Source of the DNA: a virus | Reading direction: 5' to 3' (one strand) | Virus record (IMG/VR): IMGVR_UViG_3300042934_001207 | Span: 1-30,383 of that record | DNA length: 30,383 bases | Shown: piece by piece, positions 7,012 to 15,938 of the stretch | How positions within the stretch are numbered: position 1 is the stretch's first letter | Layout: the number at the start of each line of letters is the position of its first letter | The notes under the pieces: model-generated | What the model saw: the letters and a program-made list of their open reading frames with translations, nothing else | What the model was told of the DNA's origin: nothing | Database searches by the model: none | Made by a program: the position numbers and the translations under genes

Positions 7012-8177
7012 TGGGGGAGCATGCCTTATTATCAGCAAGTTCTGCACATAGGTGGATACATTGTACGCCGTCAGCAAGATTAGAAGAAAGGTTTGAAAAT
7101 AAAAGCAGCACTTTTTCAGAGGAAGGAACATTCATGCATGAAATGGGGGAATTAAAACTTAGAAGATACCTTGGCGAGATAAAAGAAAGCATATATAAGA
7201 AAAAGATAAAGGAACTACAAGCTAACCAGTTTTTTAACTCTGATATAGAGGAAGCTGTAGAAATTTATGTTACTTTTGCAAGGGAGTTAATTGAAGAAAC
7301 TAAGAAGAATTGCAAAGATCCAATAATCCTTCTTGAGCAAAGACTAGACTTTTCAAATTACGTAGAAAACGGCTTCGGAACTGGTGACCTTATAGTGGTG
7401 TCAGATGGAATTCTTCATGTAGTAGATCTAAAAGGGGGACAGGGTGTAAAAGTTTCATCAGAAAAAAATCCACAGATGCAGCTTTACGCATTAGGATCAT
7501 TATCATTGTTTAATTGCTTATATAATATACACACAATTAGTATGAGTATTTGCCAGCCGCGTCTTGAGAATATCTCTACCTACGAAATATCAGTGGAGGA
7601 ACTATTAGATTGGGCAGAAAATGTTTTGAAACCTGCAGCAAAGCTTGCTTGGAATGGAGAAGGAAAATTTTGGCCTAGTGAATATACGTGTAAATTTTGC
7701 AGAGCCAAATATACATGTAAGGCTAGAGCTGAAAAAAATCTAGAAATAGCAAAATTTGAATTTAGACAAGCATCCTCACTTACAAAGGATGAAATTATAG
7801 AAATACTAGCAAGAGCAGATGAAATTGCTGCTTGGTGTAAGGATATATGGTCTTGGGCAGAGGCTAGAGCAATTGAAGGTGAGAAATTTGATGGATACAA
7901 AGTAGTTCAAGGCAGGAGCATTAGAACTTACGGTAATGAAAAAGATGTAATTGCAAAGCTTACTGAAGCTGGGTATTCAGAAGAGAAAATCTTCTCAAAA
8001 AGTCTTAAGGGAATAACAGCCCTTGAAAAAACTCTTGGTAAAAAAGTATTCTTACAGATACTTGAGGGGCTTATTATTAAACCTCAAGGTAAACCTACTT
8101 TAGTTCCTATTACAGATAAAAGAGAAGCAATTAAATTAAATAATACGGCAGAAGTCGATTTTAAGGAGGATTTTTAA
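7011..8177 (+). CDS. DUF2800 protein, RecB/Cas4-like nuclease
   Basis: The 388-residue protein has a RecB-type PD-(D/E)xK core: GTGDLIVV with D126, then VVDLKGG with D139 and K141, followed by the QMQLYALG helix near residues 155-162. One cysteine (C18, in WIHCTPSARL) and three C-terminal cysteines (C227, C230, C236) have the spacing of the Fe-S cluster ligands of AddB/Cas4-type nucleases. I infer a 4Fe-4S exonuclease acting in phage replication or recombination. It is coupled to the preceding gene by a TAATG overlap and followed two bases later by the DUF2815 gene, its usual partner. The domain family is confident; activity is inferred. Confidence 0.88.
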   Translation: MGEHALLSASSAHRWIHCTPSARLEERFENKSSTFSEEGTFMHEMGELKLRRYLGEIKESIYKKKIKELQANQFFNSDIEEAVEIYVTFARELIEETKKNCKDPIILLEQRLDFSNYVENGFGTGDLIVVSDGILHVVDLKGGQGVKVSSEKNPQMQLYALGSLSLFNCLYNIHTISMSICQPRLENISTYEISVEELLDWAENVLKPAAKLAWNGEGKFWPSEYTCKFCRAKYTCKARAEKNLEIAKFEFRQASSLTKDEIIEILARADEIAAWCKDIWSWAEARAIEGEKFDGYKVVQGRSIRTYGNEKDVIAKLTEAGYSEEKIFSKSLKGITALEKTLGKKVFLQILEGLIIKPQGKPTLVPITDKREAIKLNNTAEVDFKEDF

Positions 8178-8179
8178 TT

Positions 8180-8722
8180 ATGGATAATAACAATAAAACT
8201 AAGGTAATCACAGGAAAGGTTCGTTTCTCATATGCAAATGTATGGGAGCCTAAATCAATAAATGATGGAGATGAAAAGTACAGTGTTTCTCTTATCATTC
8301 CAAAGTCTGATACAAAGACAATTGCTGAAATAAAGGCAGCAATTGAAGCTGCAAAGCAAGAAGGCAAGGCAAAGTTTGGTGGTAAAATTCCAGCAAATCT
8401 AAAACTCCCACTTCGTGATGGAGATGTCGATCGTCCAGATGACGAGGCTTACAAAAAGAGCTACTTTGTTAATGCCAACAGTAAGGATAAACCTCAAATT
8501 GTTGATAAGAATGTTAAGCCTATCTTAGACCAAAGTGAAGTTTATAGTGGCTGCTATGGTAGAGCAAGTATTACATTCTATGCCTTTAATCAAAACGGTA
8601 ATAAAGGAGTAGCTTGCGGTCTTGGAAATCTGCAAAAGCTTGCTGATGGAGAGCCACTAAGTGGACGTAGCAGAGCTGAATATGATTTCTCATCTGCTGA
8701 AGATGAAGACTTTTTAAGCTAA
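8180..8722 (+). CDS. DUF2815 single-stranded DNA-binding-like protein
   Basis: The 180-residue protein begins GKVRFSYANVWEPKSI and continues with YSVSLIIPKSD, the opening beta strands of the DUF2815 family, which has an OB-like fold related to phage ssDNA-binding proteins. The C-terminus is acidic (FSSAEDEDFLS), like the acidic tail by which SSB and T7 gp2.5 proteins contact replication partners. It lies between the DUF2800 nuclease and the DNA polymerase in one operon. The role as phage SSB is established only by family resemblance. Confidence 0.87.
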   Translation: MDNNNKTKVITGKVRFSYANVWEPKSINDGDEKYSVSLIIPKSDTKTIAEIKAAIEAAKQEGKAKFGGKIPANLKLPLRDGDVDRPDDEAYKKSYFVNANSKDKPQIVDKNVKPILDQSEVYSGCYGRASITFYAFNQNGNKGVACGLGNLQKLADGEPLSGRSRAEYDFSSAEDEDFLS

Positions 8723-8735
8723 GGTGGTTAGGTGT

Positions 8736-10676
8736 ATGCGAATTTTAGCTATAGATATTGAGACATTTTCAGAGGTGGATTTACAAAAAAGTGGTGTATA
8801 CGCATACACCGCTTCACCACATTTTGAAATACTTTTATTTGCCTATGCATTTGATGATGAGGAGGTACAAATTGTTGATCTAGCTAATGGAGAAAAATTA
8901 CCTAATGAAATTATAACAGCGATTATAGATGATAGTATTATTAAAACTGCTTTTAATGCACAGTTTGAAAGAACCTGTTTATCTAAGCATTTTAATAAAA
9001 AATTATCTCCTAAGTCATGGCAATGTACAGCAGTTCAATCAGCTAGTTTAGGGTTACCTCTATCTTTAGATGGAGTGGCACAGGTTTTAGGAATAACAGA
9101 GCAAAAGATTAAGGAAGGCAAGGAATTAATCAGATATTTTTCTATTCCTTGTAAGCCTACAAAATCTAATGGAGAGCGTACTAGAAACCTTCCGCATCAT
9201 GCCTTAGATAAATGGAAAACTTTTAAAACTTACTGCAAACGAGATGTTGAAGTAGAAAGAGCAATTCGTAAAAAGATTGGAAAATATCCTATAAGTGAAA
9301 ATGAACAAAGAAATTATATATTAGATCAAGAAATTAATGACAGAGGTGTATCTGTAGATTTAGAACTAGTGGCTAAGGCTATAAAAAGTGATAGGCTGCA
9401 CAAAGAAGATACCTTTACCCAGGCACAAAGGTTAACAGGAATTGATAATCCAAATTCCGTGGAACAACTCAAGCAGTGGTTAATAGAAAATGGTGTGGAG
9501 GTAGATACTTTATCTAAAAAGGCTGTAGCTGATTTAGTTAAAGTATCTGATGGTAAAGTGAAAAAACTTTTAGATTTAAGATTGCAGCTTGCTAAAACTT
9601 CTATTAAAAAATATGAAGCCATAGAACGTTCAGTATGCCCAGATGAAAGAGTAAGAGGACTACTTCAATTCTATGGAGCTAATAGAACAGGACGATGGGC
9701 AGGAAGGCTCGTGCAGGTGCAGAATCTACCTCAAAATCATTTGAAAGATTTAACACTTGCTCGTAACTTAGTTAAAAAAGGAGACTTCAATACCTTAGAA
9801 CTTTTATTTGAAAGTGTTCCACATGTTCTATCAGAACTTATTAGAACAGCTTTTATTCCAAAGGTTAACCATAGGTTTATAGTGGCTGACTTCTCGGCTA
9901 TTGAAGCTAGAGTTATAGCCTGGCTTGCAGGTGAAAAGTGGAGAATGGATGTGTTTGCAACTCACGGTAAAATCTATGAAGCTAGTGCTAGTCAAATGTT
10001 TAAAGTTCCTATTGAAGAAATTACGAAAACTTCACCACTAAGACAAAAAGGAAAAATATCAGAATTGGCCCTTGGTTATGGGGGTTCAGTTGGAGCACTT
10101 ACAGCTATGGGTGCTCTTGATATGGGAGTAGCAGAGGAAGAATTTCAAGGGTTAGTTACTTCTTGGAGACAGGCAAATCCTAATATTACAAGACTCTGGT
10201 GGGATATTGATAAAGCTGCAATTAAGGCAGTAAAGGAGAGAACTTTTGTAGAAGTAGGAAAAATAAAAATTCACTATGAAAGTGGCATAATGTTTATTAC
10301 TTTACCGTCAGGAAGAAAACTTTCCTATATTAAGCCAAGAATTGAAACTAATAAATTTGGAAGAGATGCAATCACTTACGAAGGCATTGGTGTAGCTAAA
10401 AAGTGGGAGAGAATAGATACCTATGGTCCGAAGCTTGTAGAAAATATTGTACAAGCTACTGCTCGTGATTTGTTAGCAGAAGCTATGCTTAGAGTGAATA
10501 ATGATAAAGGCTATGAGATAGTTATGCATGTGCATGATGAAATAATTGTAGAGACTAATAAAGGACCAGAGGCGTTAAAAGAGGTTTGTGATATTATGGC
10601 TATTTCCACAGCTTGGGCAGAGGGTTTACCTCTTCGTGCAGATGGATTTGAATGTGAATATTACAAAAAAGACTGA
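8736..10676 (+). CDS. Family A DNA polymerase with 3'-5' exonuclease domain
   Basis: The N-terminus (MRILAIDIETFSEVDL) holds the DxE exonuclease motif I at residues 7 and 9, as in DnaQ/Pol I proofreading domains. The C-terminal half has the palm and fingers motifs of Pol I: motif A ADFSAIEARVIAWLAG, motif B KISELALGYGG, motif C MHVHDEIIVE with the catalytic HDE. At 646 residues it has the size of phage Pol I-like replicases that lack the 5' nuclease. An in-frame GTG at 8724 lies within the RBS AAGGTGG (8721-8727), so ATG 8736 is taken. It copies the phage genome with the downstream primase-helicase. Confidence 0.95.
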   Translation: MRILAIDIETFSEVDLQKSGVYAYTASPHFEILLFAYAFDDEEVQIVDLANGEKLPNEIITAIIDDSIIKTAFNAQFERTCLSKHFNKKLSPKSWQCTAVQSASLGLPLSLDGVAQVLGITEQKIKEGKELIRYFSIPCKPTKSNGERTRNLPHHALDKWKTFKTYCKRDVEVERAIRKKIGKYPISENEQRNYILDQEINDRGVSVDLELVAKAIKSDRLHKEDTFTQAQRLTGIDNPNSVEQLKQWLIENGVEVDTLSKKAVADLVKVSDGKVKKLLDLRLQLAKTSIKKYEAIERSVCPDERVRGLLQFYGANRTGRWAGRLVQVQNLPQNHLKDLTLARNLVKKGDFNTLELLFESVPHVLSELIRTAFIPKVNHRFIVADFSAIEARVIAWLAGEKWRMDVFATHGKIYEASASQMFKVPIEEITKTSPLRQKGKISELALGYGGSVGALTAMGALDMGVAEEEFQGLVTSWRQANPNITRLWWDIDKAAIKAVKERTFVEVGKIKIHYESGIMFITLPSGRKLSYIKPRIETNKFGRDAITYEGIGVAKKWERIDTYGPKLVENIVQATARDLLAEAMLRVNNDKGYEIVMHVHDEIIVETNKGPEALKEVCDIMAISTAWAEGLPLRADGFECEYYKKD

Positions 10677-10734
10677 TGATAAGTAAGAATATTAAATAGA
10701 AGAATAGTAAAGATACATGGAGGTGATGATTCTT

Positions 10735-13095
10735 ATGCAAATTGCAGTAGCAAACTCAAGAAAAGATAAGGTTTGGAAAAACATTGAGATTTCTTGGAAT
10801 GAATTTTTAACTAAGGCAAGCAGCACTCATAGGACAGCTGAGAGTGCTATTGAATATAAGAAATTACCAAAGCCCAAGCAGGATAATGTTAAAGATGTAG
10901 GTGGATTCGTTGGTGGAAGACTTAAAAATGGTAAACGCAAAACAGGTTTTGTTGAATACCGTTCTATGCTTACACTTGATATGGATTATGCTGCCAAAGA
11001 TATTTGGGGTCAAATAACTATATTTTATGATTTTACATGCTGTATTTATTCTACTCATAAACACACTTCTGAAAAACCAAGACTCAGATTAATTATTCCT
11101 TTATCAAGAAATGTTACAGCAGATGAGTATACGGCAGTAGGCAGAATGGTTGCTTCAGATATAGGGATAGAGCAGTTTGATGATACTACCTATGAACCTA
11201 CAAGATTAATGTATTGGCCATCAACCTCCAGTGATGGCGAGTTTGTTTTTGAAAAGCAGAATGGTAGTCTTTTAGATCCTAACAAGGTTCTTTCAAGATA
11301 TAAGGATTGGCATGACAGCAGTCAATGGCCTGTATCTTCTAGGCAGACAAATATTGTAAAACACAGTATTTCTAAGCAAGCAGATCCTCTAGAAAAAGAT
11401 GGGCTGATAGGAGTATTTTGTAGAACTTACACCATTGAAGATGCTATTGATAAATTTTTACCTGATGTTTATAAGCCAAGCTTACTTGAAGGTAGGTATG
11501 ATTATATCCCTGCTGATTCAACTGCTGGTGTTCTTATTTATGATGATAAGTTTGCCTTTTCTCACCATGCTACAGATCCAGCTTCCAGTAAATTATGTAA
11601 TGCTTTTGATTTAGTAAGGATTCATAAATTTGGAGAGTTTGATAATAAAGCAGATGGAGATACTTTAACTTCTAAACTACCATCTTTCAAGGCAATGCAG
11701 GAATTATGTACTACTGATGAAAAGGTTAAAAAACATCTAGCACAGGAGAGAATAGAACAAGCAAGCAGTGAATTTACAATATTAGATGAAAACTGGCAGG
11801 AAAAGCTTACTATAAATAAAAATGGACAGATAAGAGATGATCTGCAAAATTTAGTTCTAATTATGCAAAATGATGAGAATTTAAAAAGTATAGCTTACAA
11901 TCAGCATCGTGATGGCATTGAAGCTAAGGGTAGTCTACCTTGGAAGCAGATAAAAAGTGGTTGGAATGATTCTGATATGTCAGCACTAAAAGTATATTTT
12001 GATAAAGTATATGGCGTGTGGTCACCTACTAAATTAAAAGAAGCCTTGATAGCAGTTGCAGCGGAGAGAGCTTATCATCCAATAAAGGAGTACTTAAATG
12101 GACTTCCAGAGTGGGATAAATTAGAGCGCTTGGATAAGCTATTAATTGATTATTTAGGAGCAGAAGATAATGAATACTCAAGAGCTGTAATAAGAAAAAC
12201 ACTTGTAGCAGCAGTAGCTAGAATTTATGAGCCAGGCACTAAGTTTGATAGTGTTTTAATACTTAATGGTCCACAAGGTATAGGGAAAAGTACTTTCTTT
12301 TCTAGACTAGGAACAAAGTGGTTTTCAGATAGTTTAACTATAACTGATATGAGAGATAAGGCAGCTGCTGAAAAGCTGCAAGGCTATTGGCTACTTGAAC
12401 TTGGGGAACTGGCTGGAATAAAGAAAACTGATGTAGAAACTGTAAAATCTTTTGTCTCAAGAACTGATGATAAATATCGTGCTAGTTATGGAGTTAATGT
12501 TGAAAGCCATCCGAGGCAATGTGTAATAGTAGGTAGCACTAATAGTGAAAGTGGGTTTTTAAGAGATATAACAGGAAACCGTAGATTTTGGCCCGTTAGA
12601 GTTAGTGGCAGCAGCACAAAAAAAGCATGGGATTTAAAAGACATAGATCAGATTTGGGTAGAAGCACTGTATATTTATAGAAAGGGTGAAGATTTATTTT
12701 TAAAAGGTAATGAAGCACAAATAGCGGTATCACAGCAGGCAGAAGCTATGGAAACAGATGATCGTGAGGGATTAGTTCGTGAATACCTTGAAAAACTCTT
12801 ACCGAAAAATTGGAACACTATAGCTCTTTATGAGCGCAGAAATTTCTTGGGTGGTGGAGATTTTGGCACAGCAGAAGTTGGAACTGAAAAACGAAAGCTT
12901 GTTTGTCCTATGGAAATTTGGTGTGAATGTTTTGGAAGAGATTCTGCTAGTCTTAAAAAGTCAGATTCTTATGAGATCACGTCTATTTTAGCTAGAATTG
13001 AAAATTGGAAGCCTTATGATGGGACAAAAAGTGGTACTACAAGATTTCCAATTTATAATAAGCAAAGGGCTTTTATGAGAGTTGAAAAGGAGTGA
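10735..13095 (+). CDS. Primase-helicase: AEP-like N-terminus fused to VapE-family helicase
   Basis: Upstream in-frame ATGs at 10717 and 10726 overlap the RBS GGAGGTGAT, so ATG 10735 is chosen (786 aa). The N-terminal third has LDMD (D82, D84) and STHKH (near residue 108), the DxD and SxH pattern of archaeo-eukaryotic-type primases. The C-terminal half is a virulence-associated-E (VapE) superfamily III-like helicase with Walker A GPQGIGKST, the acidic LLELGEL segment, and sensor region VGSTNSESGFLRD...GNRRFWPV. Such fusions serve as phage and plasmid replicative primase-helicases. The repeat-rich non-coding block just downstream would be a natural origin for it. The helicase call is firm; the primase call is moderate. 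Confidence 0.9.
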   Translation: MQIAVANSRKDKVWKNIEISWNEFLTKASSTHRTAESAIEYKKLPKPKQDNVKDVGGFVGGRLKNGKRKTGFVEYRSMLTLDMDYAAKDIWGQITIFYDFTCCIYSTHKHTSEKPRLRLIIPLSRNVTADEYTAVGRMVASDIGIEQFDDTTYEPTRLMYWPSTSSDGEFVFEKQNGSLLDPNKVLSRYKDWHDSSQWPVSSRQTNIVKHSISKQADPLEKDGLIGVFCRTYTIEDAIDKFLPDVYKPSLLEGRYDYIPADSTAGVLIYDDKFAFSHHATDPASSKLCNAFDLVRIHKFGEFDNKADGDTLTSKLPSFKAMQELCTTDEKVKKHLAQERIEQASSEFTILDENWQEKLTINKNGQIRDDLQNLVLIMQNDENLKSIAYNQHRDGIEAKGSLPWKQIKSGWNDSDMSALKVYFDKVYGVWSPTKLKEALIAVAAERAYHPIKEYLNGLPEWDKLERLDKLLIDYLGAEDNEYSRAVIRKTLVAAVARIYEPGTKFDSVLILNGPQGIGKSTFFSRLGTKWFSDSLTITDMRDKAAAEKLQGYWLLELGELAGIKKTDVETVKSFVSRTDDKYRASYGVNVESHPRQCVIVGSTNSESGFLRDITGNRRFWPVRVSGSSTKKAWDLKDIDQIWVEALYIYRKGEDLFLKGNEAQIAVSQQAEAMETDDREGLVREYLEKLLPKNWNTIALYERRNFLGGGDFGTAEVGTEKRKLVCPMEIWCECFGRDSASLKKSDSYEITSILARIENWKPYDGTKSGTTRFPIYNKQRAFMRVEKE

Positions 13096-13108
13096 CTAAA
13101 ATAAAGCT

Positions 13109-13334
13109 TGTTCCAATATCAGCAGGAACGAAGGGAATGAGCCGTTAGGTTGTACCGAGGTAATGTTCCAGTAAAGAAGTTAGATTTTAAGCCAGTTTAG
13201 GCTATGTAATGGAACAATGGAACAAGAAAATCTCTTTTGAGATAAATAAGTAATAATAAGTAGTGAATATGTACCTATATAGGTGTATACACACGTGAGG
13301 AGTTTTTTAATCTTTTGTTCCAATACTTGTTCCA
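13109..13334. repeat. TGTTCCA repeat region, candidate replication origin
   Basis: This 263-base gap between the primase-helicase and the next gene has no ORF but holds six copies of TGTTCCA: plus strand at 13109, 13164, 13316 and 13328, minus strand (TGGAACA) at 13210 and 13218. The paired copies point toward each other across a centre holding the perfect 12-bp palindrome ACCTATATAGGT (13273-13284) and AT-rich DNA. Iteron-like repeats plus palindrome in a replication module suggest an origin. Binding sites for a regulator are the alternative. Confidence 0.5.
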
Positions 13335-13358
13335 CCTATTTTGAAAGGAGATTTTAAA

Positions 13359-13574
13359 ATGAATTGTGTAATCGAAGATATATTAAAAGACGATTTTGTT
13401 GAATATTCAAAGGTATATGAACTAGCAAAAATTAAAGGTATGTCCAAAAAGGAAGTTAGAGAAGTAAAAAAAAGAATAGGGATCAAAACAATTTGTGTTG
13501 TAAATGGAGATGAAAGATTGTGGCTATGGTATATTCCGAAAAATGTCTGGAACAGACACTCTCCAATGAAGTAA
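13359..13574 (+). CDS. Small basic protein, possible winged-helix DNA-binding (71 aa)
   Basis: ATG 13359 has AAAGGAG ten bases upstream; an in-frame TTG at 13341 lies before that RBS and is rejected. The middle segment VYELAKIKGMSKKEVREVKKRIGIKT looks like a helix-turn-helix followed by a beta hairpin ending in GDERLWLWYIPK, the layout of small winged-helix proteins that read DNA or assist primases. The 3' end overlaps the VRR-NUC gene by 55 bases in another frame. Genes like this sit between VapE and VRR-NUC genes in related phages. Function is not established. Confidence 0.7.
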   Translation: MNCVIEDILKDDFVEYSKVYELAKIKGMSKKEVREVKKRIGIKTICVVNGDERLWLWYIPKNVWNRHSPMK

Positions 13575-13813
13575 AAAAACGTGGAGGGTTAGCATTAAAG
13601 TTTATATCTCCTGGAATGTCAGGTGTTCCTGATAGATTAATACTAATGAATACTGGAAGGCTTGCTTTTATAGAGATTAAGGCTAATGGAAAGAAAATGA
13701 GACCACTTCAAATGAAGAGAAAAAGGCAATTAGAATTATTAGGATTTTTAGTTTATTGCATAGATAGTAAGGAACAGATTGGAGGTGTGCTTAATGAAAT
13801 ATGTGCCACATGA
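13520..13813 (+). CDS. VRR-NUC domain nuclease
   Basis: The 97-residue protein is a single VRR-NUC domain (PD-(D/E)xK superfamily): SGVPDRLIL with D38, AFIEIKA with E52 and K54, and a following basic helix (MRPLQMKRKRQ). Stand-alone phage VRR-NUC proteins cut branched DNA structures, including Holliday-type junctions in vitro for some family members. The start is GTG 13520 with GGAG ten bases upstream; ATG 13526 is possible but further from the RBS. The gene overlaps the SNF2 helicase gene by 20 bases, and the nuclease plus SNF2 helicase pair is a recurrent phage unit for processing replication intermediates. Confidence 0.9.
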   Translation: MAMVYSEKCLEQTLSNEVKKRGGLALKFISPGMSGVPDRLILMNTGRLAFIEIKANGKKMRPLQMKRKRQLELLGFLVYCIDSKEQIGGVLNEICAT

Positions 13814-15137
13814 ATATCAAAAATATGCTGAAGAATTTATCATAAATCATCCTGATTGTGCATTAATGCTGGATATGGGACTTGGGAAAACAGTAATAAC
13901 TTTAACGTCTATAGCTAGATTACTATTTGATTATTTTGAGTTTTCAAAAGTACTTGTAATAGCTCCACTTAGAGTAGCACAGGATACTTGGAGCAAAGAG
14001 TGTGAAAAATGGGAACATCTAAAGGAACTCAGACTTTCTAAGATTTTAGGCACTGAGAAAGAGAGAAGAATGGCTGTAATTAAAAAAGCAGATATTTATA
14101 TAATTAATCGTGAAAATGTAGAGTGGCTTTGTGAAAACTATAAATTTGATTTTGATATGGTAGTTATAGATGAATTATCAAGCTTCAAGTCACCTACAGC
14201 TAAAAGGTTTAAGGCTCTTAGAAAAGTTAGACCTTATGTAAAAAGGATAGTTGGTCTTACAGGTACACCAGCACCAAACAGCTTAATGGATCTTTGGAGT
14301 CAGATAAATTTAATTGATATGGGACAAAGGTTAGGAAGGTTCATAACTAATTATAGAAATGAGTACTTTGTGCCTGATAAAAGAAATCAACAAATAATCT
14401 TCAGCTATAAACCAAGAGAAGGAGTAGAAGAACAAATATATAATAAAATTTCTGATATATGTGTCAGCATGAAAGCTTGTGATTATTTGAAGATGCCAGA
14501 GAGAATTGATAATGTAGTTGAAGTTCAGTTGGCTGAAAAAGAACAGAACCTATATAAAAAATTAGAAAGTGAAATGCTACTTCCTTTTGCCGATGGAGAT
14601 ATTGATGCTGTAAATGCAGCTGCTCTTTCAAATAAATTACTTCAAATGGCCAATGGTGCTGTCTATGATGAATTTAAAGTAGTAAAAAACATTCACAATA
14701 AAAAGCTTGATGCACTAGAAGATTTAATTGAAGCTGCTAATGAAAAGCCCGTACTTATCTTTTATGCTTACAAGCATGATAAAGAAAGAATATCTGAAAG
14801 ATTTAATATAACTGAGATATTGACAAGTGAAGATATTTCTAAATGGAATAAAGGAATAATTAAAATAGCAATTGCACATCCGGCATCTACTGGCCATGGA
14901 CTTAATCTTCAAGCAGGAGGTTCAACAGTTATATGGTTTGGACTTACCTGGAGCCTAGAACTCTACCAGCAAGCTAATGCTAGACTTTGGAGGCAGGGGC
15001 AAAAGGAAACAGTAGTTATTCATCATATTGTTTCTAAAGGAACTATTGATGAGCAGGTTATGACTGCACTACAGGAAAAAAGGGTAGGACAAGATGATTT
15101 AATAAATGCAGTTAAGGCAAGAGTTGGAGGTGCTTAG
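13794..15137 (+). CDS. SNF2-family DEAD/DEAH helicase
   Basis: The 447-residue protein has Walker A DMGLGKT (27-33), a DELS box in VVIDELSSFKS, motif III LTGTPAPNS, and the C-terminal motifs GLNLQAGG and YQQANARLWRQGQ (motif VI) of SNF2-type translocases. It is short, with no extra DNA-binding domain, as in phage SNF2 proteins. ATG 13794 follows GGAGGTG by six bases; the upstream in-frame start at 13779 lies before that RBS. It overlaps the VRR-NUC gene and directly precedes the sigma-like gene, so it belongs to the same operon. It probably remodels forks or displaces proteins from phage DNA. Confidence 0.93.
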   Translation: MKYVPHEYQKYAEEFIINHPDCALMLDMGLGKTVITLTSIARLLFDYFEFSKVLVIAPLRVAQDTWSKECEKWEHLKELRLSKILGTEKERRMAVIKKADIYIINRENVEWLCENYKFDFDMVVIDELSSFKSPTAKRFKALRKVRPYVKRIVGLTGTPAPNSLMDLWSQINLIDMGQRLGRFITNYRNEYFVPDKRNQQIIFSYKPREGVEEQIYNKISDICVSMKACDYLKMPERIDNVVEVQLAEKEQNLYKKLESEMLLPFADGDIDAVNAAALSNKLLQMANGAVYDEFKVVKNIHNKKLDALEDLIEAANEKPVLIFYAYKHDKERISERFNITEILTSEDISKWNKGIIKIAIAHPASTGHGLNLQAGGSTVIWFGLTWSLELYQQANARLWRQGQKETVVIHHIVSKGTIDEQVMTALQEKRVGQDDLINAVKARVGGA

Positions 15138-15138
15138 T

Positions 15139-15543
15139 GTGACTACGCAGGAATTATCTCAATTATATTATCTTAATAGAGAAATAGAACATTTAAAAAC
15201 TAGAATTGAAGAGCTAGAGTGCATTGCCACATCTTCAACTTCAAGGATAACAGGTATGCCGCACACTACTGATATTTCAGATAAGGTTGGTAAATATGCA
15301 TCTGAGATTGCAGATCTTAAGGAACTACTAGATTTAAATCTGAAGAAGTGTTTTTATGAACTTAATAGACTTAACAGATATATATCCAGTATTCAGGATA
15401 GTGAGATAAGACTGATTATTACACTAAGATATATAAACGGTCTCAGCTGGAGGCAAATTGCTTTTAGTATCGGTGGTGGAAATACTGAAGATGGTGTTAA
15501 GAAAATTGTCTATAGATATTTAAAGAAAAATGTTTATAACTAA
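15139..15543 (+). CDS. ArpU/DUF1492-type sigma-like late transcription regulator
   Basis: The start is GTG 15139, one base after the SNF2 stop, with GGAGG eight bases upstream; the in-frame ATG 15106 lies before that RBS. The 134-residue product has an N-terminal coiled coil (YYLNREIEHLKTRIEELE) and a C-terminal sigma-70 region-4-like helix-turn-helix (LRYINGLSWRQIAFSIGG). Proteins of this layout end the early operon of Firmicute phages and switch on late (packaging, head, lysis) genes, as RinA and ArpU proteins do. Its position between the replication and packaging genes supports this. The exact family name is less certain than the role. Confidence 0.8.
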   Translation: MTTQELSQLYYLNREIEHLKTRIEELECIATSSTSRITGMPHTTDISDKVGKYASEIADLKELLDLNLKKCFYELNRLNRYISSIQDSEIRLIITLRYINGLSWRQIAFSIGGGNTEDGVKKIVYRYLKKNVYN

Positions 15544-15603
15544 AAGTTGTCCCTTTTGTCCCGTTTATACCTGATACAATAGTATTATAGAAAATATAGA
15601 TTA

Positions 15604-15640
15604 AAGCATCTGCTGTGAAAATAGTGGATGCTTTTTATTT
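15604..15640 (+). terminator. Intrinsic terminator ending the early operon
   Basis: AAGCATC at 15604-15610 pairs with GATGCTT at 15627-15633 and is followed by TTTATTTT. It lies 60 bases after the sigma-like regulator gene. Confidence 0.7.
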
Positions 15641-15653
15641 TGGAGGAATTAAG

Positions 15654-15782
15654 ATGGCTATTCATAAATGTAAAAATTGTCTTTGGGGAAATAAGGTTAA
15701 TAAAGAAGTTGTATTTTGTATGTTCCCAAGTTGTATAAGGAAAAAGGAAAAGGTTGATGTTAAAATTAAAAGAAATATATAA
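15654..15782 (+). CDS. Tiny cysteine-pair protein, putative zinc finger (42 aa)
   Basis: ATG 15654 has GGAGG nine bases upstream. The product has two cysteine pairs, CKNC (C6, C9) and C22 and C27 (VVFCMFPSCIRKK), a spacing able to bind one zinc, and a basic C-terminus. Its 3' end overlaps the next tiny ORF by 26 bases in another frame. Small zinc-finger proteins of this type are common before phage HNH genes; no function is known. Confidence 0.6.
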   Translation: MAIHKCKNCLWGNKVNKEVVFCMFPSCIRKKEKVDVKIKRNI

Positions 15783-15885
15783 ACTTTGTTACGGGTTTGA
15801 AAAAGATGAAAGAAAAATAGCTATCAAAAAACTTATTAAAAAAGGTTATAGTGAGAAAATTTCTATAAAATACTATAACATTTGA
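15757..15885 (+). CDS. Tiny basic helical protein (42 aa), unknown
   Basis: ATG 15757 lies inside the preceding tiny ORF with AAGG-rich sequence before it. The product is lysine-rich and helical (DERKIAIKKLIKKGYSEKIS), resembling a lone helix-turn-helix hairpin. The overlap and absence of a strong RBS suggest translational coupling. It could be a chance ORF; the even lysine and glutamate pattern favours a real one. Confidence 0.4.
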   Translation: MLKLKEIYKLCYGFEKDERKIAIKKLIKKGYSEKISIKYYNI

Positions 15886-15938
15886 AGAAAACACTATGTT
15901 ACTACTGTTATCAACATCTCTTAGGAGGATTGATATCT

